Source of the DNA: Nonomuraea rubra
GTDB lineage: Bacteria > Actinomycetota > Actinomycetes > Streptosporangiales > Streptosporangiaceae
Reading direction: 5' to 3'
Assembly (NCBI RefSeq): GCF_014207985.1
Contig: NZ_JACHMI010000001.1
Coordinates: 975,001 to 1,039,000 of the forward strand
Length of the DNA stretch: 64,000 nucleotides
The position numbers and the translations under genes are program-made. The notes beneath the pieces are model-generated. The model saw nothing but the letters and a program-made list of their open reading frames with translations, was not told where the DNA came from and did no database searches. Positions 10,500 through 19,860 of this stretch are shown piece by piece; within the stretch, counting starts at the first letter, position 1, and every line of letters begins with the position of its first letter.

Positions 10500-11285
10500 T
10501 TACGCGTACGGGAAGGCGATGATGCCCTTGGCCACCAGGCGGACGTACAGGTCGGCGCCCATGACGGAGAACATCGAGGCCCACGCGAGGGGTTGGTGCT
10601 TGGCGTTGAGCTTGGAGACGAACGTCCAGGCCCGGTACCGCAGCGGGTGGCGGGAGAAGTGGTTGAGCCTGCCCGCCGTGATGTGCCGGCAGGAGTGGCA
10701 CGACAGCGTGTAGGCGTTGATCAGCACGGCGTTGAGTATGAGGATCCAGGTGCCGAGCCCCAGCGGCTTGTGCACGAGCGCCAGGACGGCGTCGTAGGCC
10801 AGGACGAGGCCGATCACGATGGCCGCGTAGAAGAAGTACCGGTGGATGTTCTGGAGGATGAGCGGGAAGCGCCGCTCACCGGTGTACTTGCCGTGCGGCT
10901 CCTGCACCGCGCAGGCAGGCGGGGACAACCAGAACGAGCGGTAGTAGGACTTGCGGTAGTAGTAGCAGGTCAGCCGGAAGCCGCCGGGCAGGCCGAGGAT
11001 CAGCAGGCCTGGCGGAAGGGCGTACCAGTCGCCGAACGGCGCCCACCCGAACAGTCGCGCGCCTTCCGGGCACGACGTGGCCAGGCAGGGCGATGAGAAG
11101 GGGGCGATGTACGGATCGACGAAGTAGCTGCTGTCGATGATCGCCCATACACCGTAGACCAGGAACGAGCTGAGCCCCAGGAATGTCAGGAGCGGGACCA
11201 GCCACCATCTGTCTGTGCGCAGGGTGCGCACCTTGACTTGCGCACGCTGCCGTCGGACCGGGGCGTCGGGCGTCGTCTGCGTCAT
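10500..11285 (-). CDS. sdhC: Succinate dehydrogenase membrane-anchor subunit (Sdh1 type)
   Basis: A 261-residue membrane protein with about five hydrophobic segments and several conserved-looking His, Cys and Trp residues, including the TLSCHSCRH motif. It replaces the separate SdhC and SdhD anchors of classical enzymes, as in mycobacterial Rv0249c, which has about the same length. I start it at the ATG at 11285, which follows GGAGGTGGAGAGG; a GTG-type extension of ten codons upstream lacks support. It is the first gene of the operon. An unusual nested inverted repeat lies upstream at 11412-11448. Confidence 0.75.
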   Translation of the reverse strand: MTQTTPDAPVRRQRAQVKVRTLRTDRWWLVPLLTFLGLSSFLVYGVWAIIDSSYFVDPYIAPFSSPCLATSCPEGARLFGWAPFGDWYALPPGLLILGLPGGFRLTCYYYRKSYYRSFWLSPPACAVQEPHGKYTGERRFPLILQNIHRYFFYAAIVIGLVLAYDAVLALVHKPLGLGTWILILNAVLINAYTLSCHSCRHITAGRLNHFSRHPLRYRAWTFVSKLNAKHQPLAWASMFSVMGADLYVRLVAKGIIAFPYA

Positions 11286-11411
11286 CGCGGACCTCTCCAC
11301 CTCCCGCGGACCCATCTGCGCAGGGGGTCCGTGGTTTCGTTTCGCTGGGCGCGCTCACACGGCGGTATCCGCTCGGGCGCGCGTTGGTGGGGGATACGTT
11401 ACGACGACAGG

Positions 11412-11448
11412 ATCGAAATTTGTGAGCGGGGTCACTCACTTTTTCGAT
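11412..11448. promoter_or_regulatory. Nested inverted repeat upstream of the sdh1 operon
   Basis: Two inverted repeats share one centre. The outer arms are ATCGAAA (11412-11418) and TTTCGAT (11442-11448); the inner arms are GTGAG (11422-11426) and CTCAC (11435-11439). The segment TTGTGA..(6)..TCAC within it partly resembles the Rex redox-sensor consensus. It could be an operator of sdh1 or a weak terminator of the signalling operon; no U-tract follows it on the minus strand. Confidence 0.4.
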
Positions 11449-11487
11449 GACTGACTGTGATTCCTGTCACGTACGTGCGTCAGACCG

Positions 11488-11928
11488 CTACCCCTGCACC
11501 GGCAACTTCACCACAGTGACGAAAAAATCATCAATTTGCCGGACAACCCGGATAAATTGCTCAAAATCCACTGGCTTCGAGACATAGGCGTTGGCGTGCA
11601 GCCGGTAGCTGTGCAGGATGTCCTCCTCCGCCTCGGACGTCGTCAGGATGACCACGGGGATCGTCCGGAGCGCGACGTCGGCCTTCACCTCCCGCAGCAC
11701 CTCCATCCCGCTCATCCTCGGCAGGTTGAGGTCCAGCAGGATCAGGTCGGGCCGCGGCGCCCCGGCGAAGCCCTCGTCCTGGCGCAGGAACGCCATCGCC
11801 TGCTCGCCGTCGTTGACCACGTGCAGCCTGTTGCGCACCTTGTTGAGATCGAAGGCCTCCTTGGTGAGCAGGATGTCCCCCTGGTCGTCCTCGACCAGGA
11901 GCACCTCGATCGGGCGCCAGCCGTTCAT
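11488..11928 (-). CDS. Single-domain response regulator (CheY/Rcp1-like)
   Basis: 146 residues make up one receiver domain and nothing else. The acidic pocket is in VEDD (residues 12-15), the phospho-acceptor is Asp66 in LLDLNLP, the switch Thr is near 96-97 and Lys118 is in VSKPVDF. Rcp1-type receivers of this form act as phospho-relay partners of kinases lacking their own receiver. The gene overlaps the end of the histidine kinase gene by four bases, so the kinase is the likely donor. With no output domain, it must act through protein contact. Confidence 0.88.
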   Translation of the reverse strand: MNGWRPIEVLLVEDDQGDILLTKEAFDLNKVRNRLHVVNDGEQAMAFLRQDEGFAGAPRPDLILLDLNLPRMSGMEVLREVKADVALRTIPVVILTTSEAEEDILHSYRLHANAYVSKPVDFEQFIRVVRQIDDFFVTVVKLPVQG

Positions 11929-13067
11929 CCTTCGCCTCCCGACGCGGGGATCGTCCAGCGGAACGTGGCGCCGTGACCGTCGGAGTCACCGTCCAGCCAC
12001 AGCTGTCCGCCGTGATACTCGACGATCTTCCGGCACAGGGCCAGGCCGATGCCAGTCCCCGGATACACGTCGCGCGGGTGGAGGCGCTGGAAGATGAGGA
12101 AGATGCGGTCGGCGTACTTGTGCTCGACCCCGATCCCGTTGTCGGAGCAGCTGAACTCCCACCGGTCGCCGTCCCGCCTGACCCCGATGTGCACGCGCGG
12201 CGGCTCCTCGGAGCGGAACTTGACGGCGTTCTCGATCAGGTTCTGGAAGAGCTGGGTGAGCTGCAGCTCGTTGCCGTTGATCCGGGGCAGCTCGTCGTGG
12301 GTGACGGTGGCCTCGGCGTCCTCCAGCGTGGCCGAGAGGTTCTCCAGCGCCCGTTCCAGCAGCGCGCCGGAGTCGACCTCGCCCTTCTCCCCGGTGACGC
12401 GGCCGACCCTGGAGAAGTCGAGCAGGTCGTTGATCAGCAGTTGCATGCGCTTGGCGCCGTCGACCGCGTAGTGGATGTACTGCCTGGCCCGCTCGTCGAG
12501 CTGCGGGCCGTAGCGCTGCTCCAGCATCTGGGTGAAGCTCGCCACCTTGCGCAGCGGCTCCTGGAGGTCGTGGCTGGCCACGTACGCGAACTGCTCCAGC
12601 TCCCCGTTCGACCTGCGCAGCTCCTCGGTCTGGTCGGTGGCCACCCGCCAGGCCGAGACGATGCGGGCCCGCATGGAGTCGATGTGGCTGGACAGCTCGG
12701 CCAGCTCCGCCGGCCGGTCGACGTGCAGGTCGTGGTCGAAGTCGCCGCCGGCGACCGTACGGACCTGGGCGGTGAGCTGGTCGATGGGCTTGAGCACCGC
12801 GTACCGCACCATGGCCGCCAGCCCGACGCCCAGCGCCAGCAGCAGGGCGAACACCACGATGAGGGCCGCGTTCAGCCGGTCGAGCTGGGCGGCCAGCTCG
12901 GGCGGCGGGTGCAGCGCCTCCGCCCGGGTGCTCAGCGTCATGACGATCGCGACCCCGGCGGCGAACGTGACGCCGGCCAGCACCCCGATCAGCACGAACC
13001 AGCGGGCCACCGGCAGCCTGCCCAGCCCTGTCGGCGCCTTGGGCGGCGGCAGCGGGTGAATGCTCAT
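11925..13067 (-). CDS. Membrane sensor histidine kinase with HAMP domain
   Basis: 380 residues. Two membrane helices (about 22-44 and 66-88) flank a short external loop of about 20 residues, too small for a classic sensor domain. A HAMP linker (about 89-140) follows, then the dimerisation domain with His166 in ASHDLQEPL and the ATPase domain with N-box NLIENAVKF and G-boxes DNGIGV and GTGIGLAL. The kinase overlaps genes on both sides (four bases each), forming a tight set with a receiver protein and a receiver-phosphatase. The input signal is not evident. Confidence 0.9.
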   Translation of the reverse strand: MSIHPLPPPKAPTGLGRLPVARWFVLIGVLAGVTFAAGVAIVMTLSTRAEALHPPPELAAQLDRLNAALIVVFALLLALGVGLAAMVRYAVLKPIDQLTAQVRTVAGGDFDHDLHVDRPAELAELSSHIDSMRARIVSAWRVATDQTEELRRSNGELEQFAYVASHDLQEPLRKVASFTQMLEQRYGPQLDERARQYIHYAVDGAKRMQLLINDLLDFSRVGRVTGEKGEVDSGALLERALENLSATLEDAEATVTHDELPRINGNELQLTQLFQNLIENAVKFRSEEPPRVHIGVRRDGDRWEFSCSDNGIGVEHKYADRIFLIFQRLHPRDVYPGTGIGLALCRKIVEYHGGQLWLDGDSDGHGATFRWTIPASGGEG

Positions 13068-14200
13068 TCTGTTCTCCTCCGCAGCATGACCACCGCCAGG
13101 TCGTCACTGAGCGTGCCCACGTGGGTGATGAGCCGGTCGAGGTCGATGGCACCGTGCTCGCGTACGAGCTCGACCAGGCCGTCGACGCCCAGCAGGTGGC
13201 TGGGCTCGCCCACGGCGGCCTCGATCAGGCCGTCGGTGTAGAGCATCATCGACCACTCCCCGCCGAGCGGCACGTCCAGCACCGACCACGCCGCGTCCGG
13301 GAAGATCCCCAGCGGCGGGCCCGACGGCGTGCCCTGCACCACCTCGACGGCGCCGTCGCGCACCAGCACGGGCGGCGGGTGGCCGACCACGCGCATGCTC
13401 GCCGAGCTCAGATCGGGGGCGATCGTGGCCATGCACAGGGTGGTGAAGATCTCCGGCGCCTTGCGCTCGGCCCGCAGCAGCATGTCGAGCGTACGCAGCA
13501 GCGTGTCGCCCGTCTGCCCGGCCAGCACCAGCGTGCGCCAGGCGATGCGCAGCGCCACCCCCAGCGCGGCCTCGTCGGGGCCGTGCCCGCACACGTCGCC
13601 GACCACGACGTGCACCGCGCCGTCGGGCGTCTGCACCGTGTCGAAGAAGTCGCCGGCCAGCGTGCCGCCGCTGCCCGGCAGGTAGCGGGTCAGGTGCTCG
13701 ATCGCCGCGGTACGCAGCAGCGGATCGGGCAGCAGGGCCCCCTCCAGCCGGGTGTTCTCCTGGGCCACCAGCTCCGCCTGAACCAGCTTGAGCTGGGCCA
13801 GGTCGGCGCGCTTGCGCTCCATCGCGTACCTGATGGAGCGGGCCAGCAGGCGCGCGTCCACGTCTCCCTTGACCAGGTAGTCCTGCGCGCCCGACTGGAC
13901 GGCGGAGACGCCGACGTGCACGTCCCGCAGCCCGGTGAGCACCAGCACGGCCGTGTGCGGCGATGCCACCGCCAGCACCTCCTCCAGCGCCTCCAGCCGG
14001 CTGGCGTCGGGCAGGGAGAGGTCCACGAGCACGCACTGGATCTGGGGGGTCAGCTTCGCCCTGGCCTCCCGCAGGCTGCGCGCCCGGAAGATCGTGGGCG
14101 GCGCCATGGCGTGTTTGAGCAGCTCCTCGACGAGGAGGGCGTCTCCGTCGTCGTCCTCGACGAGGAGCAGCGTGAGCGTTTCCGAGAGATTTGCCGTCAA
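13064..14200 (-). CDS. Receiver domain fused to SpoIIE-type PP2C phosphatase
   Basis: 378 residues. The receiver domain (about 1-125) has acidic residues in VEDDDGD and phospho-acceptor Asp60 in LVDLSLPD. A short coiled linker (about 135-165) leads to a PP2C/SpoIIE domain (about 180-378) with metal-binding Asp residues in GDFFD, GDVCGHG and the late DDLAVVML motif. Such proteins (RsbU/RssB-like) dephosphorylate anti-sigma-factor antagonists and so release a sigma factor in response to a kinase. No anti-sigma or antagonist gene lies beside it, so the partner is elsewhere. The gene precedes the kinase and overlaps it by four bases. Confidence 0.87.
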   Translation of the reverse strand: MTANLSETLTLLLVEDDDGDALLVEELLKHAMAPPTIFRARSLREARAKLTPQIQCVLVDLSLPDASRLEALEEVLAVASPHTAVLVLTGLRDVHVGVSAVQSGAQDYLVKGDVDARLLARSIRYAMERKRADLAQLKLVQAELVAQENTRLEGALLPDPLLRTAAIEHLTRYLPGSGGTLAGDFFDTVQTPDGAVHVVVGDVCGHGPDEAALGVALRIAWRTLVLAGQTGDTLLRTLDMLLRAERKAPEIFTTLCMATIAPDLSSASMRVVGHPPPVLVRDGAVEVVQGTPSGPPLGIFPDAAWSVLDVPLGGEWSMMLYTDGLIEAAVGEPSHLLGVDGLVELVREHGAIDLDRLITHVGTLSDDLAVVMLRRRTE

Positions 14201-14233
14201 GACGCCTCTTCGGGGAGTGGGGCCACTTGTTGC

Positions 14234-15163
14234 TCATTCTGCGATGAGCGCCACCCCTTGTGGAAGCGTGCCCTCATGACCGGCCTCGACCACGAAGGCC
14301 AGCAGGGTCTCCCTGAACGCCTGCGCGGCCCTGGTCGGCTCGACGTCCTTGCGGTGGGCCAGCGCGATCGTACGGCTCAGCCCCGGCGGCGCCAGCGGCG
14401 TGCCCAGCAGCCCGGGCCGCCCGTCGAGCACCATGGACGGCACCACGGCCACCCCCAGCCCCGCCTCCACGAACCGCAGCACCGCGTCCATCTCCCCGCC
14501 CTGCACCGCGAACCTGGGCTCGAACCCCGCCTGCCGGCAGGCCGCCAGCGTCGCCTCCCGCAGGTCGTAGCCGCGCCTGAACATCACCATGGGCCTGCCG
14601 CGCAGATCCTCGATGTGCAGGTAGGGGCCCTTGATCTGCTCGTGGGACGGCGAGACGACCACGAGGTTCTCGCGCAGGATCTCCTCGGTGACCAGCGCGG
14701 GGTCGTCGCTCTGCAGCGGCATGATGATCAGCGACAGGTCGAGCTGCCCCCTGGCCAGCGCCCTGACCAGGTCGCGCGAGCCGCCCTCCTCCACCAGCAG
14801 CTCGATGCCCGGGTACGCGCGGTGGAAGCGGGCCAGCGCGTCGGCCAGCAGCCCCGCGCAGAGCGAGGGCGTGGCGCCCAGCCGTACCCGGCCGCGGCGC
14901 AGCCCGGCGAGCTGGGCCACCTCCTGCCTGGCGGTGTCGGCGTCCGCCAGGATGCGGCGGGCCAGCGGCAGCAGCGCCTCGCCCGCGGCGGTCAGCGCGA
15001 CGTTGCCGCGCGCCCGCGAGAACAGCCGCGCGCCGAGATCGTCCTCCAGCGCCTTGATCTGCTTGCTGAGGGACGGCTGGGCGACGCGCATGCGCTCCGC
15101 CGCCTGGGTGAAATGCCGGGTCTCCGCCACCGCCAGGAAGTACGCGAGCTGCTGGAACTGCAT
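14234..15163 (-). CDS. LysR-family transcriptional regulator
   Basis: 309 residues. The N-terminal winged HTH (about 1-60) contains FTQAAERMRVAQPSLSKQI; the rest is the periplasmic-binding-like effector domain (about 88-300). I start it at the ATG at 15163, where the family motif MQFQQLAYFLAVAE begins, preceded by GAGGAAA; a longer frame upstream has no family similarity. It is divergent from sdhCAB with a 15-bp T-N11-A palindrome between them, so it probably controls that operon and itself. The signalling genes start only 33 bases after its stop and may be read from the same transcript. The effector is unknown. Confidence 0.9.
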   Translation of the reverse strand: MQFQQLAYFLAVAETRHFTQAAERMRVAQPSLSKQIKALEDDLGARLFSRARGNVALTAAGEALLPLARRILADADTARQEVAQLAGLRRGRVRLGATPSLCAGLLADALARFHRAYPGIELLVEEGGSRDLVRALARGQLDLSLIIMPLQSDDPALVTEEILRENLVVVSPSHEQIKGPYLHIEDLRGRPMVMFRRGYDLREATLAACRQAGFEPRFAVQGGEMDAVLRFVEAGLGVAVVPSMVLDGRPGLLGTPLAPPGLSRTIALAHRKDVEPTRAAQAFRETLLAFVVEAGHEGTLPQGVALIAE

Positions 15164-15223
15164 GTGATTTTCCTCGCACCGGCGCGGTGTAAGCGGCCTG
15201 TAAAAGCCGCGCCTACCCACATC

Positions 15224-15238
15224 ATAGCCTCGGGCTAT
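15224..15238. promoter_or_regulatory. LysR-type (T-N11-A) operator between lysR and sdhC
   Basis: ATAGCCTCGGGCTAT is a perfect palindrome with a 3-base centre and fits the T-N11-A rule for LysR-family recognition sites. It lies 61 bases from the lysR start and 58 bases from the sdhC start. A second, weaker inverted repeat (CCAAG/CTTGG, 15244-15263) overlaps the sdhC -35 region and could be the activation half-site. Confidence 0.65.
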
Positions 15239-15259
15239 CGAAACCAAGCCCATCATGAC

Positions 15260-15295
15260 TTGGACGGATCATCGCTGGATACCTAGCGTTTAAAC
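15260..15295 (+). promoter_or_regulatory. Candidate leaderless promoter of sdhCAB
   Basis: TTGGAC (15260-15265), an 18-base spacer and TAGCGT (15284-15289) place the transcription start about at the GTG codon at 15296. No Shine-Dalgarno sequence precedes that codon, which agrees with a leaderless message. Consensus-based inference. Confidence 0.45.
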
Positions 15296-16053
15296 GTGAC
15301 TGCCACGATAGAGCGCGGCTCCGCCACCGCGCCTGTTAACACCCCTGCTTCTGCTTCTAAGAAGACTCCAACGCCGAAGAAGCCGGGCGGGTTCCTGACC
15401 TCGTCCAACGGCAAGAAAGTCGTCATGGCCGTCACGGGCGCCGTGATGGTGAGCTTCCTCGTGCTCCATATGCTGGGCAACCTGAAGATCTTCTTCGGCC
15501 GGGAGTCGTTCAACGACTACGCCCACTGGCTGCGTACGCTGCTTGAGCCGTTCGCGCCGTACCGCACGGTCCTGACGATCCTGGAGATCGGCCTCGTGGC
15601 CGCGGTCGTCCTGCACATGTGGGCCGCGATCTCGCTGTCCCGCCGCGCGGGCAAGGCCAGGCCCGTCAAGTACGTGGCCAAGAAGTCGCAGGCGAACGGC
15701 TACGCCACGCACATCATGCGCTGGGGCGGCGTGACCATCGTGCTCTTCGTGATCTGGCACCTGCTCGACCTGACCTTCGGCGTCGTCAACCCCAAGGGCT
15801 TCGACTCCGCCCCCGCCGATCGGATGATCTCCGGGTTCGACCCGTCCCGGTGGTGGGTCACGCTGATCTACTTCGTGGCCGTCGTCATGGTCGGCATGCA
15901 CCTGCGCCACGGGATCTGGAGCGCCTTCCAGACGCTCGGCTGGGCCAACAAGGACCGCAACAAGGCGCTGCGCGCCACCGCCGGCCTGGTCTCCATCGTC
16001 CTAGTGATCGGCTTCCTGGTCCCGCCCCTCGCGATCACGTTCGGAGTTGTCAA

Positions 16054-16057
<4 letters not shown>
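15296..16057 (+). CDS. sdhC: Succinate dehydrogenase cytochrome b subunit (type B, Sdh2)
   Basis: 253 residues with five membrane helices (about 40-62, 95-117, 140-160, 185-205, 225-248) and His residues in VLHML, VLHMW, WHLLD and MHLRHG suited to ligating two b-hemes. This is the single large anchor of type B succinate:quinone reductases, as in Bacillus and Corynebacterium, which react with menaquinone. The N-terminal 35 residues are Lys/Thr/Pro-rich and precede the first helix. The GTG start has no ribosome site; see the promoter entry. The TGA overlaps the sdhA GTG (GTGA). Confidence 0.9.
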
Positions 16058-17972
<1,915 letters not shown>

Positions 17973-17976
<4 letters not shown>

Positions 17977-18713
17977 ACCTGACTCTTCGTGTCTGGCGCC
18001 AGAGCGGACCGTCGGACAAGGGCCGGATGGTGACGTACAAGGTGGAGGACGTCTCCCCGGACATGTCCTTCCTGGAGATGCTCGACGTCCTCAACGAGAA
18101 GCTGATCCTGGAGGGCGACGACCCGATCGCCTTCGACCACGACTGCCGCGAAGGCATCTGCGGCATGTGCGGCATGGTCATCAACGGCGTCGCCCACGGC
18201 GAGCAGCGCGCCACCACGACCTGCCAGCTCCACATGCGCCACTTCGAGGACGGCGCCGAGATCACCATCGAGCCGTGGCGCGCCGCCCCCTTCCCGGTCG
18301 TCAAGGACCTGGTGGTGGACCGCAGCGCGTTCGACCGCATCATCCAGGCGGGCGGCTTCGTCTCCGTCCCGGCCGGCTCCGCCCCGGACGCCCACAGCGT
18401 CCCGGTGCGCAAGGAGGACGCCGACTCGGCCTTCGACGCGGCCACCTGCATCGGCTGCGGGGCCTGCGTCGCGGCCTGCCCGAACGGCTCCGCCTCCCTC
18501 TTCACCGCCGCCAAGATCACCCACCTCAGCCTGCTTCCCCAGGGGCAGCCGGAGCGGCTGTCCCGCGCCAAGGCGATGGTGGACCAGATGGACGCCGAGG
18601 GGTTCGGCGGCTGCACGAACACGGGCGAATGCACGGCGGTGTGCCCGAAGGGCATCCCGCTGGACACTATCGCCCAGATGAACAGCGACTACCTCAAGGC
18701 CAACGCCAAGTAG
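17973..18713 (+). CDS. sdhB: Succinate dehydrogenase iron-sulfur subunit (type B, Sdh2)
   Basis: 246 residues. The [2Fe-2S] ligands are in [10 protein letters not shown] with a late Cys in TTTC; the ligands of the other clusters are in [12 protein letters not shown] and [15 protein letters not shown]. The spacing is that of type B succinate dehydrogenases and fumarate reductases. The GTG start overlaps the sdhA stop, completing a three-gene operon. A long GC-rich inverted repeat follows within about 50 bases. Confidence 0.93.
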
Positions 18714-19045
18714 CCCTGCTCTCCCACCCGTTGCCCATCTGAGTGGTCGACCGTCTGCTGCCCGCCCCGCACAAAGGGCTTCGCCGTTGGAAGCGCGCTT
18801 CGCGCGGGGCGGGCTCAGGCTGTTCTTGTCTTGGGCGCCTTCGGCGCACCCCCACGCCTACGGCGTCTCGTTCCCACCCGTTGCCCGTGGAGGCGGTGGG
18901 CCGTTGCCACCCACCCCGACCGTTGGGGTTCCTAGAACTTAGCTGCCCGTGCGAGGACAGCTCTGGGTGCCCATGTGGCTCACCTCAGGATTGGCTGCCC
19001 CTGACACTTGTCGAAGGCCGCCGGCCGTCGGCTTGACCCGAGACC
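18714..19045. other. Non-coding gap with inverted and direct repeats after sdhCAB
   Basis: I see no convincing gene in this 332-base stretch; short open frames lack ribosome sites and family features. It holds the terminator-like inverted repeat at 18760-18814 and two copies of TCCCACCCGTTGCCC (18722-18736 and 18872-18886), 150 bases apart. The decamer AAGCGCGCTT inside the hairpin loop is itself a palindrome. Confidence 0.5.
18760..18814. terminator. Terminator-like hairpin downstream of sdhCAB
   Basis: Perfect 11-base arms GCCCGCCCCGC (18760-18770) and GCGGGGCGGGC (18804-18814) enclose 33 bases that contain a second palindrome (18791-18800). It is the first strong hairpin after the sdhB stop. 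No T-tract follows, as is usual in high-GC actinobacteria. Confidence 0.55.
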
Positions 19046-19378
19046 TCACTCAAACTTTGAGCGCTTCACCTGCGCGGCTTCGACGTCCTTGCGCTCTTCA
19101 GCGGTCGTCACGAAGCTGCCCATGCCTGGCTCCGTACGGATCAGGCCGTCCGCACGCAGGGCGCGCATGACCTTCTGGCCGGTGACGTTGGCGATCCCGA
19201 ACTCCTCGATGAGGTCGACCAACGACGGGATGCGTTCCCCCGCCTTGTACTCACCCCTGCGGATGCGCTCGACGATGATCGCGTGCACCCGCCGCCACCT
19301 GGGCTGATTCACCTGCAGCTCCACCACCGCAGCCACCTTAGGTGGTGTGCCCTGCCGAGGCGATGGATAGCGCGCCAT
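19046..19378 (-). CDS. Short GntR-family regulator (DNA-binding domain only)
   Basis: 110 residues. The winged HTH covers about 20-90, with the family motif IVERIRRGEYKAGERIPS and VTGQKVMRALRADGLI. There is no effector domain, as in the small GntR proteins common on actinobacterial accessory elements. The ATG lies at the exact centre of a 40-bp near-palindrome (19358-19397), which is a likely autoregulatory operator. It is divergent from a small hypothetical gene at 19428. The true start could be some codons downstream, because the first 15 residues are not domain sequence. Confidence 0.8.
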   Translation of the reverse strand: MARYPSPRQGTPPKVAAVVELQVNQPRWRRVHAIIVERIRRGEYKAGERIPSLVDLIEEFGIANVTGQKVMRALRADGLIRTEPGMGSFVTTAEERKDVEAAQVKRSKFE

Positions 19379-19397
19379 GGCACGCCATCCATCGCCT
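19358..19397. repeat. 40-bp near-perfect palindrome centred on the GntR start codon
   Basis: Arms begin with AGGCGATGGAT (19358-19368) and end with ATCCATCGCCT (19387-19397); 18 of 20 arm positions pair, and the centre is CCATGG. Because of the symmetry, both strands show an ATG followed by Ala-Arg-(Tyr/His)-Pro-Ser codons at the centre. It may be an operator for the GntR protein or a recombination or hairpin element. Confidence 0.6.
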
Positions 19398-19427
19398 GCC
19401 CTGGCTTCGGGAACTTACGGTGCGGCC

Positions 19428-19736
19428 ATGACCCCATCCGAGCTTCAGGCCCTCGCGCTCGGCCAGTGCGTGAGCCGGCACGTACCGACACTCCGGAAAG
19501 AGCACGTCCGACTGGAGTGGCTGCTCCCATGCGATGCTCTTGCGCGGGTTCGTCCTCTGGCGTGGACCTGCCACTGTCGGGCCACCGTCTATGAGCTGTG
19601 CACCAGCGGCAGCAGGGCTCTTCTCCGTCGTACGGTGCAACTCGTCGGCGGACATCAGGTACACGAGACGATCCCCATGTCGATCAACGATGCCTGGACC
19701 ATCTGGGCGGCCCTGCTCGATGGACGCGTCCGGTGA
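19428..19736 (+). CDS. Small hypothetical protein divergent from GntR
   Basis: Not recognised. 102 residues, no membrane segment, three Cys (in QCVSRH, LPCD, CHC and LCTSG regions) and a hydrophobic C-terminal half ending WTIWAALLDGRVR. The ATG at 19428 is preceded by TACGGT and six bases, which suggests a leaderless message; an alternative ATG at 19377 in the same frame would add 17 residues encoded by the palindrome. Its place opposite the short GntR gene makes it the likely regulated partner. Confidence 0.45.
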   Translation: MTPSELQALALGQCVSRHVPTLRKEHVRLEWLLPCDALARVRPLAWTCHCRATVYELCTSGSRALLRRTVQLVGGHQVHETIPMSINDAWTIWAALLDGRVR

Positions 19737-19860
19737 TCACCATGCTGAGGAATGGGTCCGCCCACAGCCATCCTCGGACCAGCCGTCACCAATGCCTGGA
19801 CGGGAGTGTGGCCGTCCGTTGTCCCGGGCGCACGGCTCACAAGTGTGACAGACTGTGATC

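Noticed and set aside
11420..11437. A true Rex-binding site
   Set aside because: Only about 10 of 14 specified positions match; reported only as a nested inverted repeat, not as a Rex site.
18743..19170. Possible small + strand genes after sdhCAB
   Set aside because: No ribosome site, no family features, composition of random high-GC sequence, and overlap with a strong hairpin.
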